Part shown: positions 47,056-56,648 of the stretch, one piece after another | Numbering within the stretch: position 1 is the stretch's first letter | Layout of the letters: every line of letters starts with the position of its first letter | Source of the DNA: Rhodohalobacter sp. SW132 | Lineage (GTDB): Bacteria > Bacteroidota > Rhodothermia > Balneolales > Balneolaceae | Length of the DNA: 64,000 nucleotides | Assembly: GCF_003390325.1 (NCBI RefSeq) | Contig: NZ_QUOK01000001.1 | Coordinates: 62,001 to 126,000, forward strand | Direction: 5' to 3' | Notes under the pieces: model-generated | Database searches by the model: none | Told to the model about the DNA's origin: nothing | Seen by the model: the letters and a program-made list of their open reading frames with translations, nothing else | Translations under genes and position numbers: made by a program

Positions 47056-47529
47056 ATGGTAGAAACAGGTGATAAAATCGACACGAGCTTCACTCTTAAA
47101 GTGATTCAGGACGGGGAGGAGAAGGAGGTTCAGTTTAGTGAGCTTCTAACCCGCCCGACGATTGTTTCGGTCTATATGAGAAATAACACCAGTGGCTGCG
47201 ATAAGCAAAACCGGAGCCTGTCGGAACATTCCGAGTGGTTTGATGATAAGGGATATAACCTGGTTGCACTGAGCAAAGATACCTGCGGCTCTCATAAGAA
47301 TTACGCCGAAAAGCTCGACATCAACTACACATTAGCTTCAGATCCCGATTATAAATTCGCTTCCGCAACCGATTCCATCGTAGAAAAAAAGATGTACGGG
47401 AAAACATTCGATGCTCCAACAAGATCGGCCTATATTATCGACACGGACGGAACTGTTCTCGGAATCATCAATAAAATCAATACCAAAGCCCACGCCGAAG
47501 AGCTGAAAGAGCTTGTAGAATCCTTATAA
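47056..47529 (+). CDS. Peroxiredoxin (BCP/AhpC-TSA-like)
   Basis: 157 residues, thioredoxin fold. The presumed peroxidatic Cys48 lies in NNTSGCDK: the Thr and Cys are retained, but the usual P-x-x-x-T-P-G-C-T has lost its prolines and the following Thr. A second Cys77 (SKDTCGSHKNYAEKL) could resolve the disulfide. LASDPDYKFASATDS and APTRSAYIIDTDG follow the BCP pattern. Reduces peroxides in the cytoplasm. It ends 9 bases before topA, same strand, so they are probably co-transcribed. Confidence 0.85.
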   Translation: MVETGDKIDTSFTLKVIQDGEEKEVQFSELLTRPTIVSVYMRNNTSGCDKQNRSLSEHSEWFDDKGYNLVALSKDTCGSHKNYAEKLDINYTLASDPDYKFASATDSIVEKKMYGKTFDAPTRSAYIIDTDGTVLGIINKINTKAHAEELKELVESL

Positions 47530-47538
47530 AAGCGTATC

Positions 47539-50085
47539 ATGAAAAAATTAGTCATTGTTGAGTCACCCACAAAAACGAAAACCATCAAGAAGTATCTGCC
47601 GAAAGAGTATACGGTAGACTCCTCCATGGGGCATATCCGCGATCTGCCCTCTTCAGCTAAAGAGATCCCAAAGAAGTATAAAAAAGAGTCGTGGTCGAAT
47701 CTTGGGATAAATGTGGATGAGGATTTTGAACCGCTTTACGTTACGCCATCCAGTAAAAAGAAAATTGTCACCCGGCTGAAAAAAGCGCTCAAAGATTCGG
47801 ATGAACTGATCCTTGCGACGGATGAGGACCGCGAAGGGGAGGCGATCAGCTGGCATCTTGTTGAACTGCTGAAGCCGAAGGTTCCGGTTAAACGGATGGT
47901 GTTTCGGGAGATCACTAAAGAGGCGATCCAGAACGCAATGGAAAACTTCCGTGATATCGACATGAACCTGGTTCACGCGCAGGAAACCCGCAGGATTCTC
48001 GATCGCCTGGCAGGATATACAATTTCTCCCCTGCTCTGGAAAAAAATCTCTCCCGGCCTTTCAGCCGGACGCGTTCAGTCAGTTGCCGTAGAGTTCCTGG
48101 TCGATCGTGAGCGCGAAAGAATGCGCTTCAAAAGCGGAACGTATTATGATCTTAAAGCTGAACTTTCAAAACAGAAACAGAAGGCGAAATTCAACGCGGA
48201 TCTCTCCCACCTGAATGATAAGCGTCTGGCCAGCGGAAAAGATTTTGACGAAAGTACCGGGAAACTGAAAAAACCCGATAGTGTGGTGCTGCTGGATGAA
48301 GAGAAAGCATCCAAACTGCGCGATGAACTGCACGAGGCAACATGGAGCGTGAGCAAAGTGGATGTTAAGCAGCAGAAGCGAAATCCATCTGCAGCGTTCA
48401 TTACTTCAACACTGCAGCAGGAAGCGAACCGAAAGCTCGGATTCTCCGCCCGCGACACCATGGGTATTGCCCAAAAACTGTATGAACGCGGTCTGATTAC
48501 CTACATGAGAACCGACTCGGCAAACCTCTCCGGCCAGGCAATTAATGCCGCACGAACGGCTGTAGAGAAGGAGTACGGCGAAGAATATCTGTTTGCAAAA
48601 GTACGAAATTTCGGGAAATCGAAAGGAGCACAGGAAGCTCATGAGGCGATTCGTCCGGCGGGTTCAAGCTTCGTAAAACCGGAAGATGCCAAACTGAGCG
48701 GACGTGAGTTCAAACTTTACGACCTGATCTGGAAACGGACCATCGCCACGCAGATGGCGGAAGCCAAACTGGAGTTCACCAATGTTACCATCACAGCGGA
48801 ACATGGTGATACCCGGGCTGATTTCAGGACCAGCGGGAAGAAAATTCTGTTTCCCGGATTTTTCAGAGCCTATGTGGAGGGCAGTGATGATCCCGAAGCG
48901 GCGCTCGAAAACCAGGAAATTTTCCTCCCCGAAATGAAAGAGGGTGAAGAGATTGATATGCATGGACTGGAATCGATCAGCCATGAAACAAAACCACCGG
49001 CCCGCTACACAGAAGCTACGCTGGTGAAAGAACTCGAAAAACGAGGCGTAGGCCGGCCAAGTACTTACGCATCCATCATCAGTACCATTCAGGATCGCGG
49101 GTACGCCAAGAGCGACGGAAAAACGTTGATTCCTACATTTACAGCATTTGCGGTTACCGGGCTTCTTGAAGAACATTTCCCGGAACTGGTAGACAGTGAC
49201 TTTACGTCGGAACTGGAGAAGAAACTTGACCTTATTGCAAAAGGCGAGTACGATCCGCTGAAATATCTTACCGATTATTATCACGGAGATGAAGGCCTGA
49301 AAAATAAGGTAGACACCCGTGAGGATAAAATTGATGGTGCCAAAGCACGAATGCTCGATCTGCCGCTTGAAAACCTGAACGGCATGAATGTTTTTGTAGG
49401 ACGGTATGGACCGTATGTGAAAAGCATGTCAGATGGTGAAGAGATTACAACTTCCCTTCCGAACGATATGGATCCCGCGGATATCTCACCCGAAAAACTG
49501 CTGGAACTTCTGAAAGCTGAAAAGGAAGGGCCGAAATCACTCGGGAAAGATCCGGAAACCGGCGAGGATATTTACGTGCTGAACGGTCGATATGGCCCCT
49601 ATATGCAGCTCGGTGAAGTGAGCGATGACAATAAGAAACCGAAGCGCGTATCCCTGCTGAAAGGCATGAAACCGGAAGATGTAGACCTGGAACTGGGATT
49701 GAAGCTTTTGGAGCTTCCGCGTCCGCTCGGCGAACATCCCGAAACCGGAAAAGTGGTGAAAGCCGGTGTGGGCCGTTACGGACCGTATGTACTGCATGAC
49801 GGAACGTTCAAATCACTAAAAAAGACCGATGATGTACTTGAAATTGAACTTGATCGAGCCGTAGAACTTTTGAAGGAAAAGAAAGGGAAAGGCCGGGGAA
49901 GTAATGCAATACAGGATCTTGGAAAACATCCCGAAACAGATCAGCCGATTAAAGTGATGGACGGCCGATACGGTCCATACCTGAAGTATGGCAAGAAAAA
50001 TGTGTCTTTGCCGGATGATATGGAGCCGGAAAAAGTAACGATGGCCGACGCCGTTCGGGTAATTGATGAAAAAGGAAAAAAGTAA
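47539..50085 (+). CDS. topA: DNA topoisomerase I
   Basis: 848 residues. TOPRIM domain: VESPTKTKTI with Glu8, ATDEDREGE at 94-101. Catalytic Tyr322 in GLITYMRTDS. SAGRVQSVAVEFLVDRERE, and the later KPPARYTEATLVKELEKRGVGRPSTYASI. The C terminus has no Cys4 zinc ribbons; instead four topoisomerase C-terminal repeats with GRYGPY (near 615, 680, 740 and 815). Relaxes negative supercoils. Follows the peroxiredoxin with a 9-base gap. Confidence 0.97.
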   Translation: MKKLVIVESPTKTKTIKKYLPKEYTVDSSMGHIRDLPSSAKEIPKKYKKESWSNLGINVDEDFEPLYVTPSSKKKIVTRLKKALKDSDELILATDEDREGEAISWHLVELLKPKVPVKRMVFREITKEAIQNAMENFRDIDMNLVHAQETRRILDRLAGYTISPLLWKKISPGLSAGRVQSVAVEFLVDRERERMRFKSGTYYDLKAELSKQKQKAKFNADLSHLNDKRLASGKDFDESTGKLKKPDSVVLLDEEKASKLRDELHEATWSVSKVDVKQQKRNPSAAFITSTLQQEANRKLGFSARDTMGIAQKLYERGLITYMRTDSANLSGQAINAARTAVEKEYGEEYLFAKVRNFGKSKGAQEAHEAIRPAGSSFVKPEDAKLSGREFKLYDLIWKRTIATQMAEAKLEFTNVTITAEHGDTRADFRTSGKKILFPGFFRAYVEGSDDPEAALENQEIFLPEMKEGEEIDMHGLESISHETKPPARYTEATLVKELEKRGVGRPSTYASIISTIQDRGYAKSDGKTLIPTFTAFAVTGLLEEHFPELVDSDFTSELEKKLDLIAKGEYDPLKYLTDYYHGDEGLKNKVDTREDKIDGAKARMLDLPLENLNGMNVFVGRYGPYVKSMSDGEEITTSLPNDMDPADISPEKLLELLKAEKEGPKSLGKDPETGEDIYVLNGRYGPYMQLGEVSDDNKKPKRVSLLKGMKPEDVDLELGLKLLELPRPLGEHPETGKVVKAGVGRYGPYVLHDGTFKSLKKTDDVLEIELDRAVELLKEKKGKGRGSNAIQDLGKHPETDQPIKVMDGRYGPYLKYGKKNVSLPDDMEPEKVTMADAVRVIDEKGKK

Positions 50086-50133
50086 CTAAATCGTAAGCGG
50101 TTTTCGAATCAATCCACGTTTTCTATTTTGCTG

Positions 50134-50706
50134 ATGATGGAAAAAAAGACGGATCATATATTTCGCTACCCGCCAAACCTGCAGGAGCTCGACCTGGCCA
50201 CCATGGTTACGCTCTACAGGGAACGGGGTGAAGTACATCGTGCCAAACCGGGCAGTTATCTTGCATGCGCGGCGAGCCGTAAGCTGATTCGGGAAGCTAA
50301 AGAGTGGTTCGGCCTTTATTACAGCCAGGAATCCTGGGATTCAATGCTAACGAAAGGTTCCAACGGGTATCCGCTGACGGAAGCTGAACTGAACGCTCTC
50401 GGGCTGATTTTTTCCAGTTCCGATGATCCCCCGCACAGGGAGTATGTTGAGAAACATATCGGCACGATTCCAAAACTTGCCTACCTGATTTTGAATGATT
50501 TGAAACAGTTCGGTTTTCTGGCCGAAGATGAAAGCGGCTTTCTTTCGGCAACGCCACAAGGTGAACGCGCACTGCAGAGCCTGGCCAAACGAATCTATGG
50601 AAAGCCTTTTTCAACCCGGATGCTCGTTCTACATCAAACTGAAAAGCAGGAGAGTGGTACGCGTGGAAAGGTGAAGCAGAATGACGATCAGACCAGCCTG
50701 TTTTAA
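50134..50706 (+). CDS. Protein of unknown function downstream of topA
   Basis: 190 residues, soluble. Recognisable features are few: ARKL- and EAK-rich helices (AASRKLIREAKEWFGLYYSQESWDSML), and a probable winged-helix-like C-terminal region (LILNDLKQFGFLAEDESGFLSATPQGERALQSLAKRIYG). No membrane helix or catalytic motif stands out. 48 bases after topA on the same strand, so possibly in its transcript. ATG 50134 (or 50137) chosen over a TTG at 50128. Confidence 0.7.
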   Translation: MMEKKTDHIFRYPPNLQELDLATMVTLYRERGEVHRAKPGSYLACAASRKLIREAKEWFGLYYSQESWDSMLTKGSNGYPLTEAELNALGLIFSSSDDPPHREYVEKHIGTIPKLAYLILNDLKQFGFLAEDESGFLSATPQGERALQSLAKRIYGKPFSTRMLVLHQTEKQESGTRGKVKQNDDQTSLF

Positions 50707-50919
50707 GAACTGATTAATCCGCTGATTTTCGCAGATAGGCTTCAATTCATTCAGGAGTTATCAGCGATACTCCGCGAAAAACAGTGCCGGGAAAGATTTT
50801 GACCATCTGAATAATGTTATAGATTGTGTGAGCTAAATTATAGCATCCGGTTATTTTGAATCAACCCCCGTCTTTTTTCCTGAAATTTCCACCCTGATAC
50901 GGCACCAAGCAGAACTAAT

Positions 50920-52503
50920 TTGTCAAAACATCTCCATACAAAAACGAAAAATGTGAAAGGAGCCGTTGCAGCCGGCCATCCTGAAACTGCGAAAGTTGCT
51001 GAACAGATTTTAAAGCAGGGGGGAAATGCTTTCGATGCGGTGATAGCGGCTCAGATGGCGGCTTTTGTTGCTGAGCCGGTGCTTACCTCACCCGGTGGCG
51101 GTGGGTTTCTGATCGCTGAGAAAAACAGCGGAAAACAGATTGTATACGACTTTTTTGTCCACACTCCCCGTGAAAAACGACCGGCATCAGAACTGGATTT
51201 TTACCCGATATTTGCCGATTTCGGCGAAGTACACCAGGAGTATCATGTTGGGCCGGGTTCTGTAGCCACGCCCGGGATGGTTAAAGGACTTTTTGCCATT
51301 CACCGCGATCTTTGTACGCTTCCGTTCAACGTACTGGCCGAGCCCGCCATCCAGCTCGCCCGCAGCGGTGTCCGCATGAATTCATTTCAGTCCGGGGTAT
51401 TTGACATCATCAAACCGATTTACCTCGAATCGCCCGAAGCGAACAAAATATTCGGAAGCAGCAGCCACCCCGGTAAACTTGTACGGGAAAATGAACTGTT
51501 GAAACTGCCCGGGATGGCTGATTTTCTTGAAATGCTGGTCCGTGATGGAGAACACGCTTTCTATGAGGGTGATCTGGCCAGCGAGATTTCCCGGATATGC
51601 TGTGAAAGCGGAGGACATCTAAGCCGGCAAGATCTGCAGAATTACCAGGTTATCAAGCGTACTCCGCTGACATTCAGCTACCGAGCAGACCAAATATCCA
51701 TCAATCCGCCGCCTTCATCAGGTGGGATTTTGATCGGGTTTGCGCTTCGCCTTCTTGAAACGATCCGCCGGAGGCCCGGGGCGTTTGGATCTGCTGAAAC
51801 CCTGGGTTTGCTTGCAAATATTCAGAAAATGACGGATAAAGCCCGGATTGAGTCGCTGGCCCATGCCGATCAAACTGAAACGTATGAGGGGATTTTGGAT
51901 GATGATTTTCTCAAACGCTTTGGCAATGAAATATCAGGAAGAAGTGAAGCGAATCGTGGCACAACTCACATCAGTGTGGCTGATTCCGATGGTAATGTGG
52001 CAGGATTAACTTCCAGCAATGGCGAGGGCAGCAGTGTGATGATTCCCGGAACCGGCGTGATGCTGAACAACATGCTCGGTGAGGAGGATCTGAACCCGTC
52101 TGGTTTTCATTCGTGGACGCCCGGCCAAAGGGTATCTTCGATGATGGCACCCGGAATACTCAAAAAAAGGAACGGTGAAAAGATTGTATTTGGCTCCGGG
52201 GGATCAAACAGGATCCGGACAGCAATTCTGCAGCTATTGCTGAATCTTACCGATCACAATATGCCCCTGAGAGAGGCGACCGACGCTCCGAGAATTCATC
52301 TCGAAAAAAATATTCTGAACCTGGAAGCGGGATTTGATTCCGATGCTATTTCGAAACTGATCACCGATTATCCGGATCATAAAATCTGGAAAAAAAAGAG
52401 CCTCTATTTTGGCGGCACTCATTCAGTTTGTTCCGGACCAGATGGATACTCAGGTGCAGGTGATTCCCGACGCGGCGGCGTTTCCATTCTGTGTAATATT
52501 TAA
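50920..52503 (+). CDS. Gamma-glutamyltransferase family protein
   Basis: 527 residues. N-terminal AAGHPETAKVAEQILKQGGNAFDAVIAAQM and LTSPGGGGFLIA; the self-cleavage/nucleophile Thr348 in RGTTHISVAD; small-subunit SNGEGSSVMIPGTGVMLNNMLGEEDL. Members cleave glutathione or gamma-glutamyl amides, or hydrolyse related compounds. Unlike periplasmic enzymes it has no signal peptide: the chain begins SKHLHTKTKNVKGAV. The start is TTG 50920; no ATG exists in frame nearby. A gap of 213 bases precedes it, with a degenerate copy of family D text (CGCTGATTTTCGCAGAT near 50720). Confidence 0.92.
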   Translation: MSKHLHTKTKNVKGAVAAGHPETAKVAEQILKQGGNAFDAVIAAQMAAFVAEPVLTSPGGGGFLIAEKNSGKQIVYDFFVHTPREKRPASELDFYPIFADFGEVHQEYHVGPGSVATPGMVKGLFAIHRDLCTLPFNVLAEPAIQLARSGVRMNSFQSGVFDIIKPIYLESPEANKIFGSSSHPGKLVRENELLKLPGMADFLEMLVRDGEHAFYEGDLASEISRICCESGGHLSRQDLQNYQVIKRTPLTFSYRADQISINPPPSSGGILIGFALRLLETIRRRPGAFGSAETLGLLANIQKMTDKARIESLAHADQTETYEGILDDDFLKRFGNEISGRSEANRGTTHISVADSDGNVAGLTSSNGEGSSVMIPGTGVMLNNMLGEEDLNPSGFHSWTPGQRVSSMMAPGILKKRNGEKIVFGSGGSNRIRTAILQLLLNLTDHNMPLREATDAPRIHLEKNILNLEAGFDSDAISKLITDYPDHKIWKKKSLYFGGTHSVCSGPDGYSGAGDSRRGGVSILCNI

Positions 52504-52530
52504 CCCGATTTAAACTCAGTCCTTTAAAAA

Positions 52531-52564
52531 AATAGGATACCCGTTATCAGCAGGCATCCTATTG
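52531..52564 (+). terminator. Terminator-like hairpin after the gamma-glutamyltransferase gene
   Basis: Stem AATAGGAT (52531-52538) / ATCCTATT (52557-52564) with an extra C-G pair after a mismatch. Tail GGGTTTGGTG is not a strong T-run. Confidence 0.5.
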
Positions 52565-52650
52565 GGTTTGGTGTATTAAGGGAATAATTGGTTTTCGTTT
52601 TGAGGGAAAATGCTAGTATTAATGATGAAGATGTAAGGTATCACATAAAC

Positions 52651-53013
52651 CTAGTGGCGTACGAGTGAGCCGATGGTCATATCTAACCCGGCATCGAGTC
52701 CCATCACTCCGGCTCCCACAAGCGGAAACATGAAAAACCAGACAAGTGCTACAACTTGTGCCGTGATAAAGATAAACGGACGAATCCAGGCCGGACCCCA
52801 CAGCGACGGTGCAATACCTGCATAAAGTATAGCAAGGAGTGCTCCGTTACTGAAGTGGCCAAACACGCCGTATGCCAGGCCAAGTCCTGTTTGTTCACCG
52901 AGCATGGAGGGTATATCCCACCAGCCCATTCCCATTACAAGTCCGAACAGGTCGAACAGAATGGTTCCCAATAATCCTGCGAAAATCGCTCTTCTCCAGT
53001 TTATTTTATGCAT
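52651..53013 (-). CDS. Small membrane protein of unknown function
   Basis: 120 residues with four predicted membrane helices (AIFAGLLGTILFDLFGLVMGMG; GLAYGVFGHFSNGALLAILYAGI; FIFITAQVVALVWFFMFPLV; late GAGVMGLDAGL). I do not recognise a named domain. It follows the CMD protein by 12 bases on the same strand, so it is probably the last gene of that row. Confidence 0.75.
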   Translation of the reverse strand: MHKINWRRAIFAGLLGTILFDLFGLVMGMGWWDIPSMLGEQTGLGLAYGVFGHFSNGALLAILYAGIAPSLWGPAWIRPFIFITAQVVALVWFFMFPLVGAGVMGLDAGLDMTIGSLVRH

Positions 53014-53025
53014 TCCGGTACTCCC

Positions 53026-53574
53026 TTAGCTTACGGTTTCTTTAAGCTCAGGAGCTTCTGGAAAATCAATCGGAATTTCAGTTACGTTATGCAGTAAATT
53101 GGTGGTTGTTTTGTCGCCAATAGTCACAATCACGTCCACCAGGTTCTCTTTGCTGTATCCCGCGTCAAAGAAATTTTGCAGTACATCATCAGAAATTCTT
53201 CCGCGATTCTCTGCAACAGATTTTGCGAACCCGGCAAGAGCATCAAACTTTTCGTTGAATGAAGCTTCTCCTTTTCTGAGTTCAATCGTCTGATCTTCTG
53301 AGAAGCCATTCATTTTTCCGATTGCCGTATGTGCTGCCTGGCAGTAGGTGCATCCGTTTACCTGACTCACAGCAAGGTTTACGACTTCTTTCTCTTTGTT
53401 ATTGAGGGATGTTTTACCATTAGCAAATGTCAGGTACCTGGCCAGTGCATTATCTGAATGGGCATAGGTTGCATAAATATTCGGAACAAAGTCGAGTTTA
53501 GACTTCAAATCGTCGAAGATCTGCTGATTTTGTTCAGTGACTTCATCCCGGGTCGGTACATCAAAAGGTCTCAT
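53026..53574 (-). CDS. Carboxymuconolactone decarboxylase/AhpD-like protein
   Basis: 182 residues. The CMD signature VNGCTYCQAAH holds the redox Cys75-x-x-Cys78 with His82, as in AhpD-type alkylhydroperoxidases; the N-terminal LDFVPNIYATYAHSDNALARYL is the typical lead. Probably a thiol-based peroxidase or related oxidoreductase. Lies between an AraC regulator (94-base gap upstream) and a small membrane protein (12 bases downstream), so the regulator may control it. Confidence 0.9.
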   Translation of the reverse strand: MRPFDVPTRDEVTEQNQQIFDDLKSKLDFVPNIYATYAHSDNALARYLTFANGKTSLNNKEKEVVNLAVSQVNGCTYCQAAHTAIGKMNGFSEDQTIELRKGEASFNEKFDALAGFAKSVAENRGRISDDVLQNFFDAGYSKENLVDVIVTIGDKTTTNLLHNVTEIPIDFPEAPELKETVS

Positions 53575-53668
53575 AGTATTTGTGATTTGTTTTCAGTTTT
53601 GATTTAATCTGTACCTAACTTCGGGATGTTTCTGCTGCATAAAAATGGCAGTTATACACTGTGGATTG

Positions 53669-54523
53669 TCAATTTTGCCCGGAAAGCACCCGGTTCTTCT
53701 GATTCTTAAATTCAGTTGTGGTAAAACCGGTATGATTTTTAAACAGTTTGCTGAATTGTGCAGGGTCGGAGTATCCCAGTTCATAACCGATCTCCTTGGC
53801 TGTTTTATCGGTGTAGTAGAGCAGGCGCTTGGCTTCCATAATCACTCTTTTGTGAATAACCTGAAGGGGTGAGTCTTCTGAATATTTCCCAAAAATATTG
53901 GTGATTGTTTTAGGTGATTTGTGCATCAGATCAGCATACTCACTAACCGATTTTATGGTTTTGAAATGTTCCTCTACCAGCACGTTGAACGTTCTTATCA
54001 GGTCGATATCCGACTGTTTATCATTGCTTTTCAGGATTTGATCTTTCGCCATACGGGTGCAGCGGATGATTAGCCTTTTCAGCAGAATCCGAAGCATTTC
54101 CTCCTGGTTTGAATCCGCTATCGCAAACTCTTCTTCCAGCACAGAAAACAACGTTCGAAGTCGGTTGGCCTCGTTCCGGTCGAGCTTCAAAACCGGTGTA
54201 CTGTTAGATCCAAAAAAAAGAAGTCCGTTGCACGATACTTCACTATCGTAGGTATGCACGCAGTAAAATTCCCTGTTGAAAAAGAGACTTTTCAGTCCGC
54301 CGCGGGAATTGTCAATTTGGACTTTATGAAGATATGTGGTGCAGAGCAGGTGATCCGGCCGGAGTTCAATCTTCTGTTCATCAATCAACAGGTGAACAGA
54401 GTGATCGCCATCATTCCAGAGAAACATCATGTAACGCCCCTGATTCACATATTGATCGGGAAAACCGTGTGCCATTGTGAAACGGGCATCAATTTCAGCA
54501 TTTTTGAATTCCTGCATGTTCAT
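53669..54523 (-). CDS. AraC family transcription regulator
   Basis: 284 residues. The C-terminal double helix-turn-helix begins near residue 188 (VSEYADLMHKSPKTITNIFGKYS) and ends EIGYELGYSDPAQFSKLFKNHTGFTTTEFKNQ, a standard AraC fold. Residues 1-180 form a cupin-like sensor domain of unknown ligand. The start ATG 54523 sits one base after the stop of the upstream DUF3179 gene, so the two are translationally coupled. May regulate the CMD gene downstream. Confidence 0.92.
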   Translation of the reverse strand: MNMQEFKNAEIDARFTMAHGFPDQYVNQGRYMMFLWNDGDHSVHLLIDEQKIELRPDHLLCTTYLHKVQIDNSRGGLKSLFFNREFYCVHTYDSEVSCNGLLFFGSNSTPVLKLDRNEANRLRTLFSVLEEEFAIADSNQEEMLRILLKRLIIRCTRMAKDQILKSNDKQSDIDLIRTFNVLVEEHFKTIKSVSEYADLMHKSPKTITNIFGKYSEDSPLQVIHKRVIMEAKRLLYYTDKTAKEIGYELGYSDPAQFSKLFKNHTGFTTTEFKNQKNRVLSGQN

Positions 54524-54524
54524 A

Positions 54525-55631
54525 TCAATCCATCATTTCGGTTTCGGGATAGAACACCAGCCAGGCGAAAGCGAAGTAATCGCCGTAAACTTTTGTTTCG
54601 AGCTGTTCACCTTCCCGCGGACCTGATACGGCTCTACCCGAAACGGACCAGCTGCTGCCTGTTTGGATATCCTTAATTTCACCACCGGTGAATTCAAACT
54701 CCAGTTGTTCTCCATTCAAAACCGGTGAGAATACTCCTGTTGCCCCGTCATCACGCGATTGGTGGATTTGACGGTCATCGAGTGCTGAAGCCATACCGTA
54801 AACGTGGAAAATCACGATTGGCTCATCTCCAACCGAATCATGCAGAACTCGTTTATTCCGCGTAACACTATAGGCATAACCCTTTACCTGTTTGTCGGTT
54901 CGCACTCCGATTACTTTTTCCATCGGGCTGATTTTATCAGGAACCTCTTCATGCAGTAAAAATGGAGAGTTATTGATGTCATCATATCCCGCGTATGGAT
55001 TTTCACCGTAATTTCTTTGATGGCCGGTATCACGCGACAGCACTTCAGCATTGGGATGAGCTTCCCTGAACTGATCAAAAGAGATGAGCTGGCTGGGGAC
55101 AATCGTTAAAAAGTCGCCGGTATAATCGCCCACAAGAGCTTCACCGGAAAACTGCTGCCAGAGACTTTCGGTTTTTCGATCGAACATGATCATATCAGAA
55201 TGGCGCAGTAATCCGGAGACACCGAATTCAAGTACTTCGCCATCATGGCGGCGGTCGAATACGATTGCTGAATAGCATAGCGGACAAAATGTAACTGCAA
55301 CCGGTACGCCGCCAAGTTCATCATTTGCAATTTCGTGCCACATTAATATCTGTATCGGATATGCGCGGGCTTCCCCATTGATTTCGAGCGATATCACCGG
55401 TTCAACGCCATTTATCCAGGATTCAGCTTCTTCCTGGGATACAAACATCGGATCATCAATGGAGGGAATGCCGTCTTTGCCCGGGCCTCCGTCGATCAGT
55501 TCACCGAGATCAATTGAACGCTGGCTGAAATCGGTATCAAATCCCCTTATCTGTTGTGAATTAACAACTTCAGCCGCAAAAAACGCAATAAATAAACAGA
55601 GAAGCGGAAGGATTCTAAGAGTTTGTTTCAT
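54525..55631 (-). CDS. Secreted DUF3179 domain protein
   Basis: 368 residues. Signal peptide 1-25 (LRILPLLCLFIAFFAAEVVNSQ). The DUF3179 pattern is clear: EDPMFVSQEEAESWINGVEPVISLEINGEARAYPIQILMWHEIAND, then VPVAVTFCPLCYSAIVFDR with two conserved Cys, and GLLRHSDMIMFDRKTESLWQQFSGEA. Function unknown; the CPLC pair suggests redox or metal chemistry in the periplasm. ATG 55631 chosen because it begins the signal peptide; the longer frame to 55703 is rejected. Confidence 0.92.
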   Translation of the reverse strand: MKQTLRILPLLCLFIAFFAAEVVNSQQIRGFDTDFSQRSIDLGELIDGGPGKDGIPSIDDPMFVSQEEAESWINGVEPVISLEINGEARAYPIQILMWHEIANDELGGVPVAVTFCPLCYSAIVFDRRHDGEVLEFGVSGLLRHSDMIMFDRKTESLWQQFSGEALVGDYTGDFLTIVPSQLISFDQFREAHPNAEVLSRDTGHQRNYGENPYAGYDDINNSPFLLHEEVPDKISPMEKVIGVRTDKQVKGYAYSVTRNKRVLHDSVGDEPIVIFHVYGMASALDDRQIHQSRDDGATGVFSPVLNGEQLEFEFTGGEIKDIQTGSSWSVSGRAVSGPREGEQLETKVYGDYFAFAWLVFYPETEMMD

Positions 55632-55841
55632 TGCATTCGGTTTATCATGAAAGTAAATGAGATACTCCAAAATATTCTTAACAAAAGGTTCACATGATGT
55701 CACAATTTGATAACATCGTAACCCTGTGATTTGATTTGGTGCTTTTTTGTGTTTGATTGGTTGTATGGGAAAGGCACAATCAAAGATGCTGACCTCCTCA
55801 GAGTTTTTATCTGATCAGCCCTCAATTAAACCAAGTAAGCT

Positions 55842-56555
55842 ATGGAACACTCACTAAATTCGATTCAGCAGAAATGGATTGATGAAAATCCTTACGACTT
55901 TTCTGGCGTGAGCGCACTTTTTTTGAATTGTACACTGAAGAAATCCCCCGAAAAATCACATACTGAAGAACTAATGCAGCTGTCGCAGCAGATCATGGAG
56001 GCTGTGGGTGTAAAGACGGAAATACTTCGTCCGGTTGATAATGACATTGCAGCGGGAGTGCAGCCAGACATGACCGAACACGGCTGGGAGAAAGATGAAT
56101 GGCCGGGTATTCAGAAAAAAGTGATGGATGCCAACATTCTGATTATCGGAACGCCGATCTGGCTTGGTGAAAAATCGTCGGTAGCCACACAGGTGATCGA
56201 ACGACTGTACAGTTTCTCAGGAGAGATGAATGATGACGGCCAGTATTCCTATTATGGCAGGGCAGGCGGCTGCGTGATTACGGGAAATGAAGATGGGATA
56301 AAACACTGTTCGATGAGTATACTGTACGGACTTCAGCATATCGGCTACACCATTCCTCCCCAGGCTGATGCCGGATGGGTAGGTGAGGCAGGCCCGGGAA
56401 AATCCTATGCTGATGAGGGCTCCGGTGGCCCTGAAAACGAATTTACGAATCGCAATACAACGTTCATGACCTGGAACCTCCTGCACATTGCGAAAATGCT
56501 GAAAGATAACGGCGGCGTTCCGGCACATGGCAACCAGCGCTCACTTTGGGAGTGA
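55842..56555 (+). CDS. Flavodoxin-like NAD(P)H-dependent oxidoreductase
   Basis: 237 residues. After a 25-residue lead, a Rossmann-like flavodoxin fold: GVSALFLNCTLKKSPEKSHTEELM, ILIIGTPIWLGEKSSVATQVIERLY (the flavin loop region), and YGRAGGCVITGNEDG. Related to NADPH-dependent FMN reductases/flavodoxin-fold quinone reductases. Cytoplasmic. Divergent from DUF3179; stands alone, followed by repeat family B. Confidence 0.85.
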   Translation: MEHSLNSIQQKWIDENPYDFSGVSALFLNCTLKKSPEKSHTEELMQLSQQIMEAVGVKTEILRPVDNDIAAGVQPDMTEHGWEKDEWPGIQKKVMDANILIIGTPIWLGEKSSVATQVIERLYSFSGEMNDDGQYSYYGRAGGCVITGNEDGIKHCSMSILYGLQHIGYTIPPQADAGWVGEAGPGKSYADEGSGGPENEFTNRNTTFMTWNLLHIAKMLKDNGGVPAHGNQRSLWE

Positions 56556-56648
56556 TATTGAAACAGGAGATATCTGACAAACCCTGCTTTTTCAAAAAAT
56601 TAAGATTTTTTAGAAAAGTGATTGAACTTCACCCACCCCCTTTTTTTT

